Source of the DNA: Methanoregulaceae archaeon
GTDB lineage: Archaea; Halobacteriota; Methanomicrobia; Methanomicrobiales; Methanospirillaceae
Assembly: GCA_015660965.1 (NCBI GenBank)
Contig: JACTVG010000010.1
Coordinates: 1-51,401, forward strand
Length of the DNA stretch: 51,401 nucleotides
Direction of reading: 5' to 3'
Part shown: positions 26,237-34,381 of the stretch, one piece after another
Position numbering within the stretch: the first letter of the stretch is position 1
How the letters are laid out: each line of letters begins with the position of its first letter
Position numbers and translations under genes: made by a program
The notes under the pieces: model-generated
Told to the model about the DNA's origin: nothing
The model's input: only the letters and a program-made list of their open reading frames with translations
Database searches by the model: none

Positions 26237-26923
26237 TCAACCAAGTTTCCAAGCTACCTGATTCTTAGAGTCGAGGTTGCACACTACATAGGTGGTGGCA
26301 GGAGAGAACGGGGCAGGTATCTCATAGATGAGGTATCCATCTGCACTGTTGCTCTCGCCCGGTAGGATATACCCGACTTTTCCGCCAGCCCCGATCGCGT
26401 AATCATATTGTGTCCCAAAAACTTTGTCAATAATCACATCAGGATTGTAGATGGATGTATAATTGTACACCTTCCCGTCACTGAACACTACGAACTGTTT
26501 TGCTGAAGGAACATATACGTTATTTTTACCAGTATTCGTGACACGGACGTATATGAACAGGAAGGTGTTACCTACCTGTGGTTTCTGAATATTGTGGCCA
26601 CGCTCGACATTAAGCAGTCCGGATTCCGTTGGCTGTTGTTGGGGGCTATTCCATTCCGGTGACGTCCAGTTGTAGTTCGGTTTCACCGCGTACCGGTACA
26701 CGGTTGCCTTGCCCTGTTCATTCCCACTCCCGAAGGTGGCGTACTCATTCAGGGCCATAGCATTCGGATATGGTACTGCAGTTGGGGTTGGCGATAGAAT
26801 CACTACTGCCGTGGTAGGAACAGATGTCTGTGTCTGGACTGGCGGGGATGTACTGGTGCATCCCGAGGATAGGAGTACAAAGAACAGTACTCCAAAAACT
26901 GCGATTGTGAAAATGAATTTCAT
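26237..26923 (-). CDS. DUF4352-like lipoprotein
   Basis: ATG 26923 has GGAG eight bases upstream. The 228-residue product has a signal and lipobox (LLSSGCTS) and a Thr/Pro linker. The mature domain contains GNTFLFIYVRVTNTGKNNVYVPSAKQFVV and later PGESNSADGYLIYEIP, the pattern of DUF4352-type extracellular beta-sandwiches. The protein at 48303-49031 has the same domain (KFLFIFLNLENLGQKRMWIP, SSNAVDGYLIYEVP), so they are paralogues. It begins 13 bp after the preceding minus-strand gene and is probably co-transcribed. Function is unknown. Confidence 0.7.
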   Translation of the reverse strand: MKFIFTIAVFGVLFFVLLSSGCTSTSPPVQTQTSVPTTAVVILSPTPTAVPYPNAMALNEYATFGSGNEQGKATVYRYAVKPNYNWTSPEWNSPQQQPTESGLLNVERGHNIQKPQVGNTFLFIYVRVTNTGKNNVYVPSAKQFVVFSDGKVYNYTSIYNPDVIIDKVFGTQYDYAIGAGGKVGYILPGESNSADGYLIYEIPAPFSPATTYVVCNLDSKNQVAWKLG

Positions 26924-26936
26924 ACAATTTCTCCGC

Positions 26937-27512
26937 TCATATGGGTCGTGCATCTATCTCACGTGGAAGCAGCTGTCTGAGAAGCATATCCGGTACCTGT
27001 CGTGAGGTATGTACCGCCATATCAAAGTATGCCCGGTTATCCCGATCACCTTTGTACTTAAGGTTTATCTGGAAGTTGGTATCCATAAGCGTGATTGCAC
27101 CGAGTGTAGTGATCACTGCACGCCGTTCTAACATACTCCTATCATCTCCCACCACAAGTTTCTCCCGGTTGCCATCAATATCCGAGATTAACTCGTTCTG
27201 GTACGAGAGAACATTGATGTGCGTGTTCCCGATTGTTATTGTCTGGCCTTCTGGGAACGAAACACCATACGTGGTAGTGAAGGGTAACGAGTCAGTTGGT
27301 GATACATTCGTGACCGATACAGATATCATCAGAAAAGCTACCCCAGCTACAATGATGACAAGAACAACAAGGGAGATGACGATCTTTATCCTTGTTCCCA
27401 AACTACCCTTTCGCTTTTCCCGTGCACGTTCCTCTTCCTGTCCCTCTTTCCGTCCCTTTTCCCGCGCCAGTTCCCGGCCTTTTTCATCATCCCGTGAAGT
27501 TATATCATCCAT
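26937..27512 (-). CDS. Charged-tail, single-helix membrane protein
   Basis: The 191-residue product starts at ATG 27512 with GGGGTG six bases upstream. It has a very charged cytosolic tail (GRELAREKGRKEGQEEERAREKRK), one membrane helix (about 48-68), then an extracellular domain with TTYGVSFPEGQTITIGNTHINVLSYQNEL and QINLKYKGDRDNRAYF. The Lys/Glu/Arg-rich tail may be helical and bind a cytosolic partner. It leads the two-gene unit with the DUF4352-like lipoprotein. No family is recognised. Confidence 0.55.
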   Translation of the reverse strand: MDDITSRDDEKGRELAREKGRKEGQEEERAREKRKGSLGTRIKIVISLVVLVIIVAGVAFLMISVSVTNVSPTDSLPFTTTYGVSFPEGQTITIGNTHINVLSYQNELISDIDGNREKLVVGDDRSMLERRAVITTLGAITLMDTNFQINLKYKGDRDNRAYFDMAVHTSRQVPDMLLRQLLPREIDARPI

Positions 27513-27682
27513 GTAAAACACCCCAGTTTCCCTGAAATACGTTCATCATTCTTGCAAATCCAGTTCTTTGTTTCCCTAATATGATCTTTTTAAAAATAGT
27601 ATAATCACATATAATAAATTTTTTATATCGATACGAGAGTAACCCAGCATCAGCGGGACAATAAATAAATATTACCTTTAAT

Positions 27683-27723
27683 GGTGCTGTTACGTTAACA
27701 GGACTTATCAAAAATGATCTCGT
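27683..27723 (+). repeat. Partial copy of the interspersed ~80-bp element
   Basis: Matches the left arm of the element (GTGCTGTTACGTTAACAGG, then CTTATCAAAAATGAT) but lacks the central and right parts. It lies upstream of the 27790 gene. Confidence 0.6.
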
Positions 27724-27789
27724 GAACGGCGTGGGAACAACCGCATCCTTAATACTCTCATGACTAATACACGAATCGAGGGATTACAT

Positions 27790-28062
27790 ATGCCCATTTT
27801 GAAGAGTGTTGACCTAATGTCACTGGCAAAGATCAACACACTGTTTGGTGTGGTTTTTGGACTTGTGGGGGCAATTATTGCGGCTGTAATAGGTTTTCAC
27901 CGTGGTTTTGTTACCGTAGGTGCATTTGCGGGAATTGCCCTTATTATCCTCATCCCGTTTCTTGGTGCGGTGTGTGGATTTATCTCGGCGGTTGTCTATG
28001 GATTCCTGTATAATGTGTTTGCCAAATGGGTTGGCGGTATCAACTTCGAGTTTCAACAGTGA
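27790..28062 (+). CDS. Small membrane protein (DUF3566-like)
   Basis: ATG 27790 is chosen because GAGGG lies eight bases upstream; the frame extends ten codons further without a site. The 90-residue product begins LKSVDLMSLAKINTLFG and has two hydrophobic helices (about 20-42 and 48-72) before AKWVGGINFEF. This pattern matches small two-helix proteins of the DUF3566 type found in many archaea. It is transcribed alone. A partial interspersed element sits 67 bp upstream. Confidence 0.6.
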   Translation: MPILKSVDLMSLAKINTLFGVVFGLVGAIIAAVIGFHRGFVTVGAFAGIALIILIPFLGAVCGFISAVVYGFLYNVFAKWVGGINFEFQQ

Positions 28063-28089
28063 GGATTGTCGAATAGATTGAGAAAATTA

Positions 28090-28126
28090 GGGGTTAAACC
28101 GGTAGTTTACCCCGGTTATTATATAA
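28090..28126. promoter_or_regulatory. Inverted repeat next to a TATA box
   Basis: GGGGTTAAAC (28090-28099) can pair with GTTTACCCC (28105-28113) with one extra base, and an AT-rich TATTATATAAT box follows at about 28117-28126. The arrangement suits an operator at the promoter of the isochorismatase-like gene, or alternatively the terminator of the small membrane-protein gene. Confidence 0.5.
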
Positions 28127-28170
28127 TGATGTTCTGGACTATATTCAATTAAAAACGGTGGGTGACAAAA

Positions 28171-28776
28171 ATGATAAAAGACGGAAAACTAGAATTGTTG
28201 ACTGATAAGAACAGCGTATTGGTTCTGGTAGATTACCAATCCGCGATGTTTAAAGGCGTAGCTTCGGGTGATAAAACGATCATCAAGAATGCAGCAGTCT
28301 GTGCGGCAAAAGCTGCAAGCATCTTGGGAATTCCGGTGGTTTTGTCAGCAATTAATCCCCAGAATCTTGGGGCATTTATACCTGAAATTACCAAGTTATT
28401 CTCGAATCAGGAAGCTATTGCCCGAACGATACCGAGTTTTGACGCGTTTGAAGATGAACGAACGTGGAATGCGTTCAAGAAGACCGGCAGGAAAAAACTC
28501 GTTGTTTCTGGATTGTGGACAAGTATGTGCTTTGCCTATACCGCGATCCATGCATTGAGAGAGGGGTATGAAGTGTATGGATTAATGGATGCTGCCGGTG
28601 ATTCCACGGTGGACGCTCATAAATTCGGCATCAAACGAATGCTTCAGGTCGGGGTAATTCCTATTACGCTTGAGTCGCTTGTATCGGAATGGATGCACGA
28701 CTGGAGTAACCCGAAGGCCGGGGAGCTCGTTAAGGAAGTGTATACAAAGTATGGCGCGATGATCGGGATGGAATGA
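28171..28776 (+). CDS. Isochorismatase-like cysteine hydrolase
   Basis: ATG 28171 is preferred (GGTGGGTGA ends seven bases upstream); a GTG at 28162 is in frame. The 201-residue protein has the alpha/beta fold of isochorismatase-like hydrolases. The Asp is in VLVDYQSAM and the nucleophile Cys in LWTSMCFAYTA, with a Lys-containing turn (KKLVVSG) between. YcaC-type members of this family are amidases of unknown substrate. The enzyme is cytosolic. A stem-loop near its promoter suggests regulated expression. Confidence 0.82.
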   Translation: MIKDGKLELLTDKNSVLVLVDYQSAMFKGVASGDKTIIKNAAVCAAKAASILGIPVVLSAINPQNLGAFIPEITKLFSNQEAIARTIPSFDAFEDERTWNAFKKTGRKKLVVSGLWTSMCFAYTAIHALREGYEVYGLMDAAGDSTVDAHKFGIKRMLQVGVIPITLESLVSEWMHDWSNPKAGELVKEVYTKYGAMIGME

Positions 28777-28907
28777 ATAGACTTCGGATAATTCGGGTTC
28801 TTATAAGAAATGGCTTGGCAACTAATCAGGGGTCTCCAACCTGCACCTGTTCGTCCTTTCCCTATATATTGATTGCAGATCCATAGAGGTTGGAAGAGGA
28901 AAAGGGG

Positions 28908-29609
28908 ATGGCTGATCAGGAAACATTTCCCTGCCAGATTTGCGGGGACCACAAGAGAGAAAACGACCTTGTGCCTGCGGAGTTGATTCGTGCATCGATC
29001 GTGGATGTAATCGTGAAGGAACATCCGGCGTGGTCACCCGAAGGGTACATCTGTCATGCTGACCTCAACCGGTTCAGGATGGATTATCTCCGGGATGTTC
29101 TGGAGAAGGAGAAAAATGAGTATGCCTCACTCGAAGAGCCTGACAAACACGGCGTGAAAGAAGAGGATCATCTCCCCGGAAATATCAATGTCGAATTTGA
29201 GAAGGAGCTGACCTTTGGCGAACATCTGGCCGACAAAATCGCCGATTTTGCCGGTAGCTGGTCATTTATCGCGGTGTTTACAGTCGTAATTTTCTTGTGG
29301 GTCGCCCTGAACACCTTTATTTTACTATTCAGGCCATTCGACCCGTATCCCTATATCCTGCTCAATCTTCTCCTTTCGGCCCTTGCCGCTGTTCAGGCTC
29401 CAGTCATTATCATGAGCCAGAACCGGCAGGAAATGAGAGACCGTCTCCATGCCGAACGTGATTATCAGGTGAGCATCCATACGGAACTTGAAATTCACCG
29501 GCTCCATAAGAAAATTGATCATCTTCTGACGGGCCAAGGGCAAAGACTCCTGGAAATTCAGAATATCCAGGTGGAACTGATGGAGGAGCTGGCCCGCAAA
29601 ACACCGTAA
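28908..29609 (+). CDS. DUF1003 membrane protein
   Basis: The 233-residue product (ATG 28908; purine-rich GAGGAAAAGGGG upstream) starts with a zinc-type CQICGDHK and a YICHAD region, followed by two membrane helices in the DUF1003 core (GSWSFIAVFTVVIFLWVALN and YPYILLNLLLSALAAVQAPVI). The family-typical MSQNRQEMRDRLHAERDYQVS and HTELEIHRLHKKID follow. DUF1003 proteins are widespread inner-membrane proteins without an assigned function. After its stop the reading frame continues with a hydrophobic stretch to 29687 (see finding). Confidence 0.85.
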   Translation: MADQETFPCQICGDHKRENDLVPAELIRASIVDVIVKEHPAWSPEGYICHADLNRFRMDYLRDVLEKEKNEYASLEEPDKHGVKEEDHLPGNINVEFEKELTFGEHLADKIADFAGSWSFIAVFTVVIFLWVALNTFILLFRPFDPYPYILLNLLLSALAAVQAPVIIMSQNRQEMRDRLHAERDYQVSIHTELEIHRLHKKIDHLLTGQGQRLLEIQNIQVELMEELARKTP

Positions 29610-29709
29610 GGCTGCCACTATCTCATACCAGTCTTTGCGCTGGTAATTGTCATGATTCTTACTTTTGTTATAACGAACAAGTCCTGACAGCGGAGAAAAT
29701 AAATCTCTA

Positions 29710-29829
29710 ATGGTGAGGTGGATGTGCCCGGACTGCGGGATGATACAAAAGGTTGTATCTGACAATTTTTTACATTACTTCATGGTCAACACTGTATTAT
29801 TAATAAAAAAGAATTTTGGCCGACCGTAA
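29710..29829 (+). CDS. Possible small Zn-knuckle ORF
   Basis: A 39-codon frame (MVRWMCPDCGMIQKVVSD...) with one CxxC knuckle; a GTGAGG run precedes the internal ATG at 29722. It stops five bases before the convergent kinase-like gene. A single knuckle gives no proof of function. It may be noise. Confidence 0.2.
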   Translation: MVRWMCPDCGMIQKVVSDNFLHYFMVNTVLLIKKNFGRP

Positions 29830-29833
29830 AAAA

Positions 29834-30736
29834 TCAGATGCGCCGGTACGCTCCCTTGGGGATATGGATCTCAAACTTGGCCCCTCTGCCCGGAATACCG
29901 ATCTCTCTGATACTGATACCGGTAACCCCAAGGGTCTCTTTCACCAGCATCAGCCCGTAACCGGTATGATGCCCGTATTCCTTGGGAAACAAATGTCCTT
30001 TCATATCGTAAGGTATTCCCATACCATCGTCCTCGTAGATAAGGACAAAATCGTTCTCTGCCTTCCGGTCGTAGAACCGAATCCTGGTCAATTTCTCCCC
30101 GCCATGCCGAAGCGCGTTATCAATCATGTAATACATGGCCTTCTCCAGGAGCCGGTCGGCGTAAATTTCCACATTGCGGACATCGATGTCCAGTGCCACT
30201 TTACCAAGATCCACCCCGACTCTTGCCCTCGTTATGGTGTCTGCCACATTCTGCCATTCGGGTTTATTGACTCCGATATCTTGGTACTCTTTAACGAATT
30301 TTATCTGCCTGCGGATACGGTTAATTGCCGCTTTTACCTTGGTGATAAGTGGTCTCTGTTCGGTACGATCAAGATCTCCGGATATTTCAGTCAGTTCGTT
30401 GAGGACATCCTGCCGAGTGATACTGTTTAAAAGGAGGAGTTTTGTGTTTGCATTCTCAAGCGCATTTTCAATACTGTTACATTCCTGTGTACGGTGCTTC
30501 AGTTCCTTCCATAACCGGACTGCAAAGATCGCAAGACAGACCACAAGAAAAATGGCAACAATGAAGAGTTCATCCAGCTGCATGGTTTCATATTTCTGAA
30601 CATACTGGAATGCTGATTCTGCCAGATTCATTCTGGAGGCAATGACATAGACAACAAATGAAAGGATGATAATAATCGCGAGGTCACGAAGTACCTTAAA
30701 ATATGGCATGGGATACTTTTTTTGACCATCTGTCAT
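29834..30736 (-). CDS. Membrane histidine-kinase-like protein lacking the phospho-acceptor His
   Basis: ATG 30736 follows GAGG eight bases upstream. The 300-residue product has two N-terminal membrane helices, then a coiled-coil dimerisation segment. The H-box position reads LNSITRQDVLNEL, where methanogen kinases of this type have LNSITRHDILNQ; the codon is CAG (Gln). The ATP-binding parts are intact: DNALRHGG (N box), YEDDGMGIP (G1), and HTGYGLML (G2). It could bind ATP without classical autophosphorylation, phosphorylate a partner, or regulate allosterically. No response regulator is adjacent. Confidence 0.75.
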   Translation of the reverse strand: MTDGQKKYPMPYFKVLRDLAIIIILSFVVYVIASRMNLAESAFQYVQKYETMQLDELFIVAIFLVVCLAIFAVRLWKELKHRTQECNSIENALENANTKLLLLNSITRQDVLNELTEISGDLDRTEQRPLITKVKAAINRIRRQIKFVKEYQDIGVNKPEWQNVADTITRARVGVDLGKVALDIDVRNVEIYADRLLEKAMYYMIDNALRHGGEKLTRIRFYDRKAENDFVLIYEDDGMGIPYDMKGHLFPKEYGHHTGYGLMLVKETLGVTGISIREIGIPGRGAKFEIHIPKGAYRRI

Positions 30737-30887
30737 GTCCATTTCCTCAATACTATTTATTTTTCATTGTTTCAATAATTTTGTGGCAAATTATCTGAGT
30801 ATTTATTGTTTAATGACCTATAAATGCATTTTATGCCGATTTATACATAAAAATGACGCATGAGCGAGAAATCTCTTTAAATGAACT

Positions 30888-31487
30888 CTATTTTTTGCCG
30901 AAACCATAATATTTTCGTAAAAATTTCCTGACCTTTTCAGACTCTAAATACTCCTCATCAAGCGTGTCGAGAATTTTTTCGATCGTTTTCACCTGTTCTG
31001 AGACAAGAGCCTTTACTTTATCATCAACCGTATCGGTATCCAGCATAATGGCCTGCAGAGGATTTCTGATCTGGTCTTCGAGGACTGCAAATTGTTCCAT
31101 GTTGAGTTCAATTTGCCGGAATGCTTCCTTCTTTAGTTGTTCGACCTGATTTTTGCTTATCTTGGAACTTTGAGCATAGTGCGAGATCACAATACCAAGA
31201 GAGACAAAGATGAAAAACCAGGCGGTGTGAACTGCGATGACTTGGCCAGAAAATGTTCCGAAAACGTACACCAAGACAATATAAATCCAGCCAAGAGTGA
31301 TCGTAACCATTACCCCCCTCTGAGGAAAGGCATATGCCACCAAGAGCACCGGAACAAAGAAAAAATAGGGGAATATTTCATTGATGCCATGGGACAGGCT
31401 GAACACGGCAGTCAATATCACTGTAACTGAGGATGCGATGATGAGGTATATCCAGATGATATTTTCGTCGATGAATTCATTGAGCAT
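30888..31487 (-). CDS. Membrane sensor fragment with a kinase-dimerisation-like tail
   Basis: The 199-residue protein has about four N-terminal helices (IIWIYLIIASSVTVILTAVF to TAWFFIFVSLGIVIS). A coiled coil and a segment NMEQFAVLEDQIRNPLQAIM follow, then a C-terminal part ending DEEYLESEKVRKFLRKYYG. Larger Methanomicrobiales PAS sensor kinases have a related ...DHIRNPL... element and the same ESEKVREFL end. Here the acidic/His position reads DQ instead of having a His, and there is no ATPase domain. It may act as a sensory scaffold or regulator with the adjacent kinase-like protein. Confidence 0.6.
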   Translation of the reverse strand: MLNEFIDENIIWIYLIIASSVTVILTAVFSLSHGINEIFPYFFFVPVLLVAYAFPQRGVMVTITLGWIYIVLVYVFGTFSGQVIAVHTAWFFIFVSLGIVISHYAQSSKISKNQVEQLKKEAFRQIELNMEQFAVLEDQIRNPLQAIMLDTDTVDDKVKALVSEQVKTIEKILDTLDEEYLESEKVRKFLRKYYGFGKK

Positions 31488-31644
31488 TTCTGCCGTTCAC
31501 CCTGTGTCGTGGCTTGATACTCTATCATCACTTGTATGTACATAATAAACTTCCCCGGTGGGTACTGTTGCGTTAACGGATAGTATATACCGGGAAATGA
31601 CGTTTGCAGGATCATCTTCGAATCCAATGCCTGCCATCCTCATT

Positions 31645-31836
31645 CTATCTCCGGCGAAGCCTGAGCCAGTACCACGACGCGTTGAAAATGAGCGTACCGA
31701 TGCACAGCCCGATGAACCAGAGGAAGATCGTCGCGTTCAGCGAAAGGTCGGGGAAGACGGCGCTGATCACTGCGTCGAAGGCGAACGAGAAGACGATCCA
31801 GAACCCGATATTGAGGAAAATCCTGCTGCTATCCAT
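31645..31836 (-). CDS. Small two-helix membrane protein
   Basis: A 63-residue product with two hydrophobic helices (IFLNIGFWIVFSFAFDAVISAVF and ATIFLWFIGLCIGTLIFN) and an Arg-rich end (WLRLRRR). I chose ATG 31836 (GGGATGATG upstream); an earlier GTG at 31854 is possible. It is 24 bp after the PEGA gene on the same strand, so it is probably its operon partner. No assigned function. Confidence 0.55.
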   Translation of the reverse strand: MDSSRIFLNIGFWIVFSFAFDAVISAVFPDLSLNATIFLWFIGLCIGTLIFNASWYWLRLRRR

Positions 31837-31860
31837 TGCTGCATCATCCCGCACTCCCAG

Positions 31861-32829
31861 TTAATGGTGACGTGACCGGTACATCCCTACAAGCAGAACC
31901 ACAATCACACCTGCAAGCAGGGTTGCCGGTACCAGTCCTGCTGCCCGGATTCCGAAAAAGGGAGACACCGGACCGAGCATGAGGTTGACCGCTCGAGTCT
32001 GATTCACGATCACGGTCACCGGTTGCTCCTGTGAGATATAGCCTGCATAGGAAACGTTAAGCGTGTGATTGCCTACTGGGAGGTTGGTAATGATGAACGG
32101 CGAGATGCCGGCATCCGCACCGTCAATCATGACACGGGCACCGACTGGACTCGTGTTGATCGCAAGCCCGCCGGTCTCCTGTACAAGGCTCGCAGTGACT
32201 TCTGAAACCGATCCGGATTCCACTTTCACCGGTGTGGAAAATTTATAGTACCCGAACCGCGAGAACGTCACGTTATACATGCCGGGGGCAAGTCCTTCAA
32301 GCGTCATTGGTGTTTTCCCCTTGTATTCATCGTTGACGACCACAGAGGATACATTCGGGAATGAAGAAAGGACCATGCTCCCCGGCATCATGGGCGTACT
32401 GGGTGTATTGATAGTGAGTCCGGGTGAGCCGAGACTGACGGTGATTGTGCTGTACTCGGCCTCGCTCAAGTGGGAAAGGTCATTTGGCCCGTTCACGACC
32501 CAGATCGTATACATCCCGTCATCAAGCCGGCCACCCATCGAGTTCGTGCCCCATTTGTATACCCAGTGACTGTTGCTGTCAACGTCAACCTGGGTGAAGT
32601 GCCCCTGATCCGCACGGGCGGTGATATCGTTCAGCGCAACGCCATTTACCGGAAGATTGGGTCCGGTTAAAAAGAGATAGACCGTCGAGCTCTCGTACGA
32701 ATAGCCTTGAAGGGTGATGGTATCACCCATGTATGACTGAATACTTACCGCAGCAGCGGCGCTACTTGCCAAAAGAAGGTACCCGATCAGAATGATGCCA
32801 GCGAGTCTAACGGTGTGAATGGTTTTCAA
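31861..32829 (-). CDS. PEGA-domain surface protein
   Basis: The start is TTG at 32829, with GGTGAT five bases upstream. The 322-residue product has a signal peptide ending SSAAAAV, a beta-rich domain (GDTITLQGYSYESSTVYLFLTGPNL, WVYKWGTNS), two PEGA repeats (about 145-285, the second with VGARVMIDGADAGISP) and a C-terminal helix with RSRHH after it. The N-terminal domain resembles extracellular domains paired with DUF3821-type proteins of Methanomicrobiales. It is probably anchored to the cell envelope. A small membrane protein follows closely. Confidence 0.78.
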   Translation of the reverse strand: MKTIHTVRLAGIILIGYLLLASSAAAAVSIQSYMGDTITLQGYSYESSTVYLFLTGPNLPVNGVALNDITARADQGHFTQVDVDSNSHWVYKWGTNSMGGRLDDGMYTIWVVNGPNDLSHLSEAEYSTITVSLGSPGLTINTPSTPMMPGSMVLSSFPNVSSVVVNDEYKGKTPMTLEGLAPGMYNVTFSRFGYYKFSTPVKVESGSVSEVTASLVQETGGLAINTSPVGARVMIDGADAGISPFIITNLPVGNHTLNVSYAGYISQEQPVTVIVNQTRAVNLMLGPVSPFFGIRAAGLVPATLLAGVIVVLLVGMYRSRHH

Positions 32830-32885
32830 CTACAATCACCTTGATGTTTTATTTTGAACGATTTGGGTTTTTGTATTTGCTCGTT

Positions 32886-32932
32886 TTTTAAAGTAATACA
32901 GTCTTGACTGTGAAGTAATGTAAAAAAGATCG
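32886..32932. repeat. Short AT-rich repeat with palindrome ACAGTC-TT-GACTGT
   Basis: TAATACAG..TTGAC and GTAAAAAAGA recur at 38316-38361, and TTTTTAATCAATAATACA there recurs at 44043. All lie in 3' flanks. Here the palindrome (32898-32911) is perfect. Confidence 0.45.
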
Positions 32933-32955
32933 GTTTTTCCGAGAAAAAACCCGAC

Positions 32956-33516
32956 TTACTTCTTTCGGTACTTCTTGCCAACCGAGAATGCCTTCTCTAC
33001 CTGTTTTCCCACGTTGAAATAGGTTAATTGAGCATATACAATCGGGTTGATCTTTGTAACATCCGGTTTCCCGTCCGTCACACATTCCTTATCGGCATGG
33101 ATCTCCACGACTTCACCAATGTACAACAGGTGGCTCCCGCAGTCAACGGCTTTGAAGAGTTTGCACTCAATATTGACCGGGCACTCCTCCGCGAGGGGAG
33201 CGGTTTTCAGTTTCCCGTAAAACGACCGGAAGACCGTGGACTTATCCTCCTGCGAACCGGAGACGAGACCGCAGTGGTCGGTCTCGACCACCTGTTTGGC
33301 GGACGGGATGTTCAGGCTGAAAGTTTTGTTTTCCTCGATACCCTTTGCAGTGTACCGCGCCTTGTTGATCGCGACGCAGACCATCGGCGGCACCATGCAA
33401 GCATCCGTGGCCCACGCAGCGGTCATGTAGGTCGGCTTTCCCTTTACGTTTGCGCCCACGAGCACTGTGGGCATGACACTCATGTACGGCATCGGGCCGA
33501 GCGTGATCTTTTCCAT
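32956..33516 (-). CDS. Flavin reductase family protein (flavoredoxin-like)
   Basis: ATG 33516 has GGTGA eight bases upstream; an in-frame start six codons earlier lacks one. The 186-residue split-barrel protein has PTVLVGANVKGKPTYMTAAWAT, VCVAINKARYTAKGIEENKTFSLNIPS and HCGLVSG, the FMN-binding core of the flavin-reductase/flavoredoxin family. Cys residues in the flavin region (TDHCGLVSG) are typical of members that reduce disulfides or flavins with ferredoxin or NAD(P)H. It stands alone. A short AT-rich repeat follows it on the same strand. Confidence 0.85.
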   Translation of the reverse strand: MEKITLGPMPYMSVMPTVLVGANVKGKPTYMTAAWATDACMVPPMVCVAINKARYTAKGIEENKTFSLNIPSAKQVVETDHCGLVSGSQEDKSTVFRSFYGKLKTAPLAEECPVNIECKLFKAVDCGSHLLYIGEVVEIHADKECVTDGKPDVTKINPIVYAQLTYFNVGKQVEKAFSVGKKYRKK

Positions 33517-33651
33517 AGTCTTTTTCACCGGCATGAGATTTGTGGGGGAGGAGTTTAAGAGTATCTTTGAGAGTACTCCAAAAATGTGCGAGGTCCCGAC
33601 TAATAGCCGAGCGACTCCGAAATGATGGAGGGAATCGCGATATACGTATAT

Positions 33652-33675
33652 CTTTAAAAATTATATCTCTTTATC
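33652..33675 (+). promoter_or_regulatory. TATA box for a leaderless transcript
   Basis: TTTAAAAATTATAT is centred about 20 bases before the ATG at 33676, which has no ribosome site. In archaea transcription starts ~25 bases after the TATA box, so the mRNA would begin at or next to the start codon. Confidence 0.55.
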
Positions 33676-34296
33676 ATGGGACTTTTTGATAAATTGATGG
33701 AAACTTTTTCAGATTCCCCCATCATAAAAAAAGATAATGTTTCCGATACAATAAAAACCAGAAAAAAAAGAAAGGTCTCAAAAATTTTTCTCTTACTTAG
33801 CATTTCAATAATAATCGTGGCAGCGATTCTCATTTCTATTGTTCTTATCGAGACAATCGGAAATACTTCAAACACAATATCCAATTCTAATCAACCCGTC
33901 ATCCAAACAGTTATACCGACATCATCACCGATAACATCGTCAAAAAAACCTGTCGATTTTACCCTAGATCCGGGAACCCCAACAAATTGTGGATTAACCT
34001 GTCGCCAAACGACCGCTACTGTTACTAATACCGGTGATGAGACGGCACATAATGTGTGTGTGGTGCTTACGGTCAATAATAGTCAAGGAGAACAGATTTC
34101 TCTGAATAATGAGCCGAATATTCAGCTTTGTATCGGAGATCTTACCGGAGGTCAATCGAAAAGTGAACCAATCACCATCAATGCGGATTGTGGTGCGTTT
34201 GAAACTAAATGCATTGGGCAAACCTTAACATTGAAATGTCAGGCAACATCAAACGAAAAAACGGTTCAGTTTCCAGACCAAGTGATTTCGGAATAA
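33676..34296 (+). CDS. Single-helix membrane protein with exported CARDB-like domain
   Basis: The 206-residue product has a basic cytosolic tail (KTRKKRKVSK), one membrane helix (about 37-60), a Ser/Thr linker and an exported domain with TATVTNTGDETAHNVCVVLTVNNSQGEQ. The TNTG core and paired Cys residues (CGLTC, CIGDL, CGAFETKC) resemble CARDB-like adhesion folds with disulfides. Its mRNA is probably leaderless. Function is unknown; adhesion or sensing is inferred. Confidence 0.65.
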   Translation: MGLFDKLMETFSDSPIIKKDNVSDTIKTRKKRKVSKIFLLLSISIIIVAAILISIVLIETIGNTSNTISNSNQPVIQTVIPTSSPITSSKKPVDFTLDPGTPTNCGLTCRQTTATVTNTGDETAHNVCVVLTVNNSQGEQISLNNEPNIQLCIGDLTGGQSKSEPITINADCGAFETKCIGQTLTLKCQATSNEKTVQFPDQVISE

Positions 34297-34381
34297 AAGT
34301 TCAAGAAACACGATAACCGTGGGTTTTCCACCATGTTTATCTGAGTCTGCGACACAGGTGCGTTTCTACAGAGCCGAAAAA

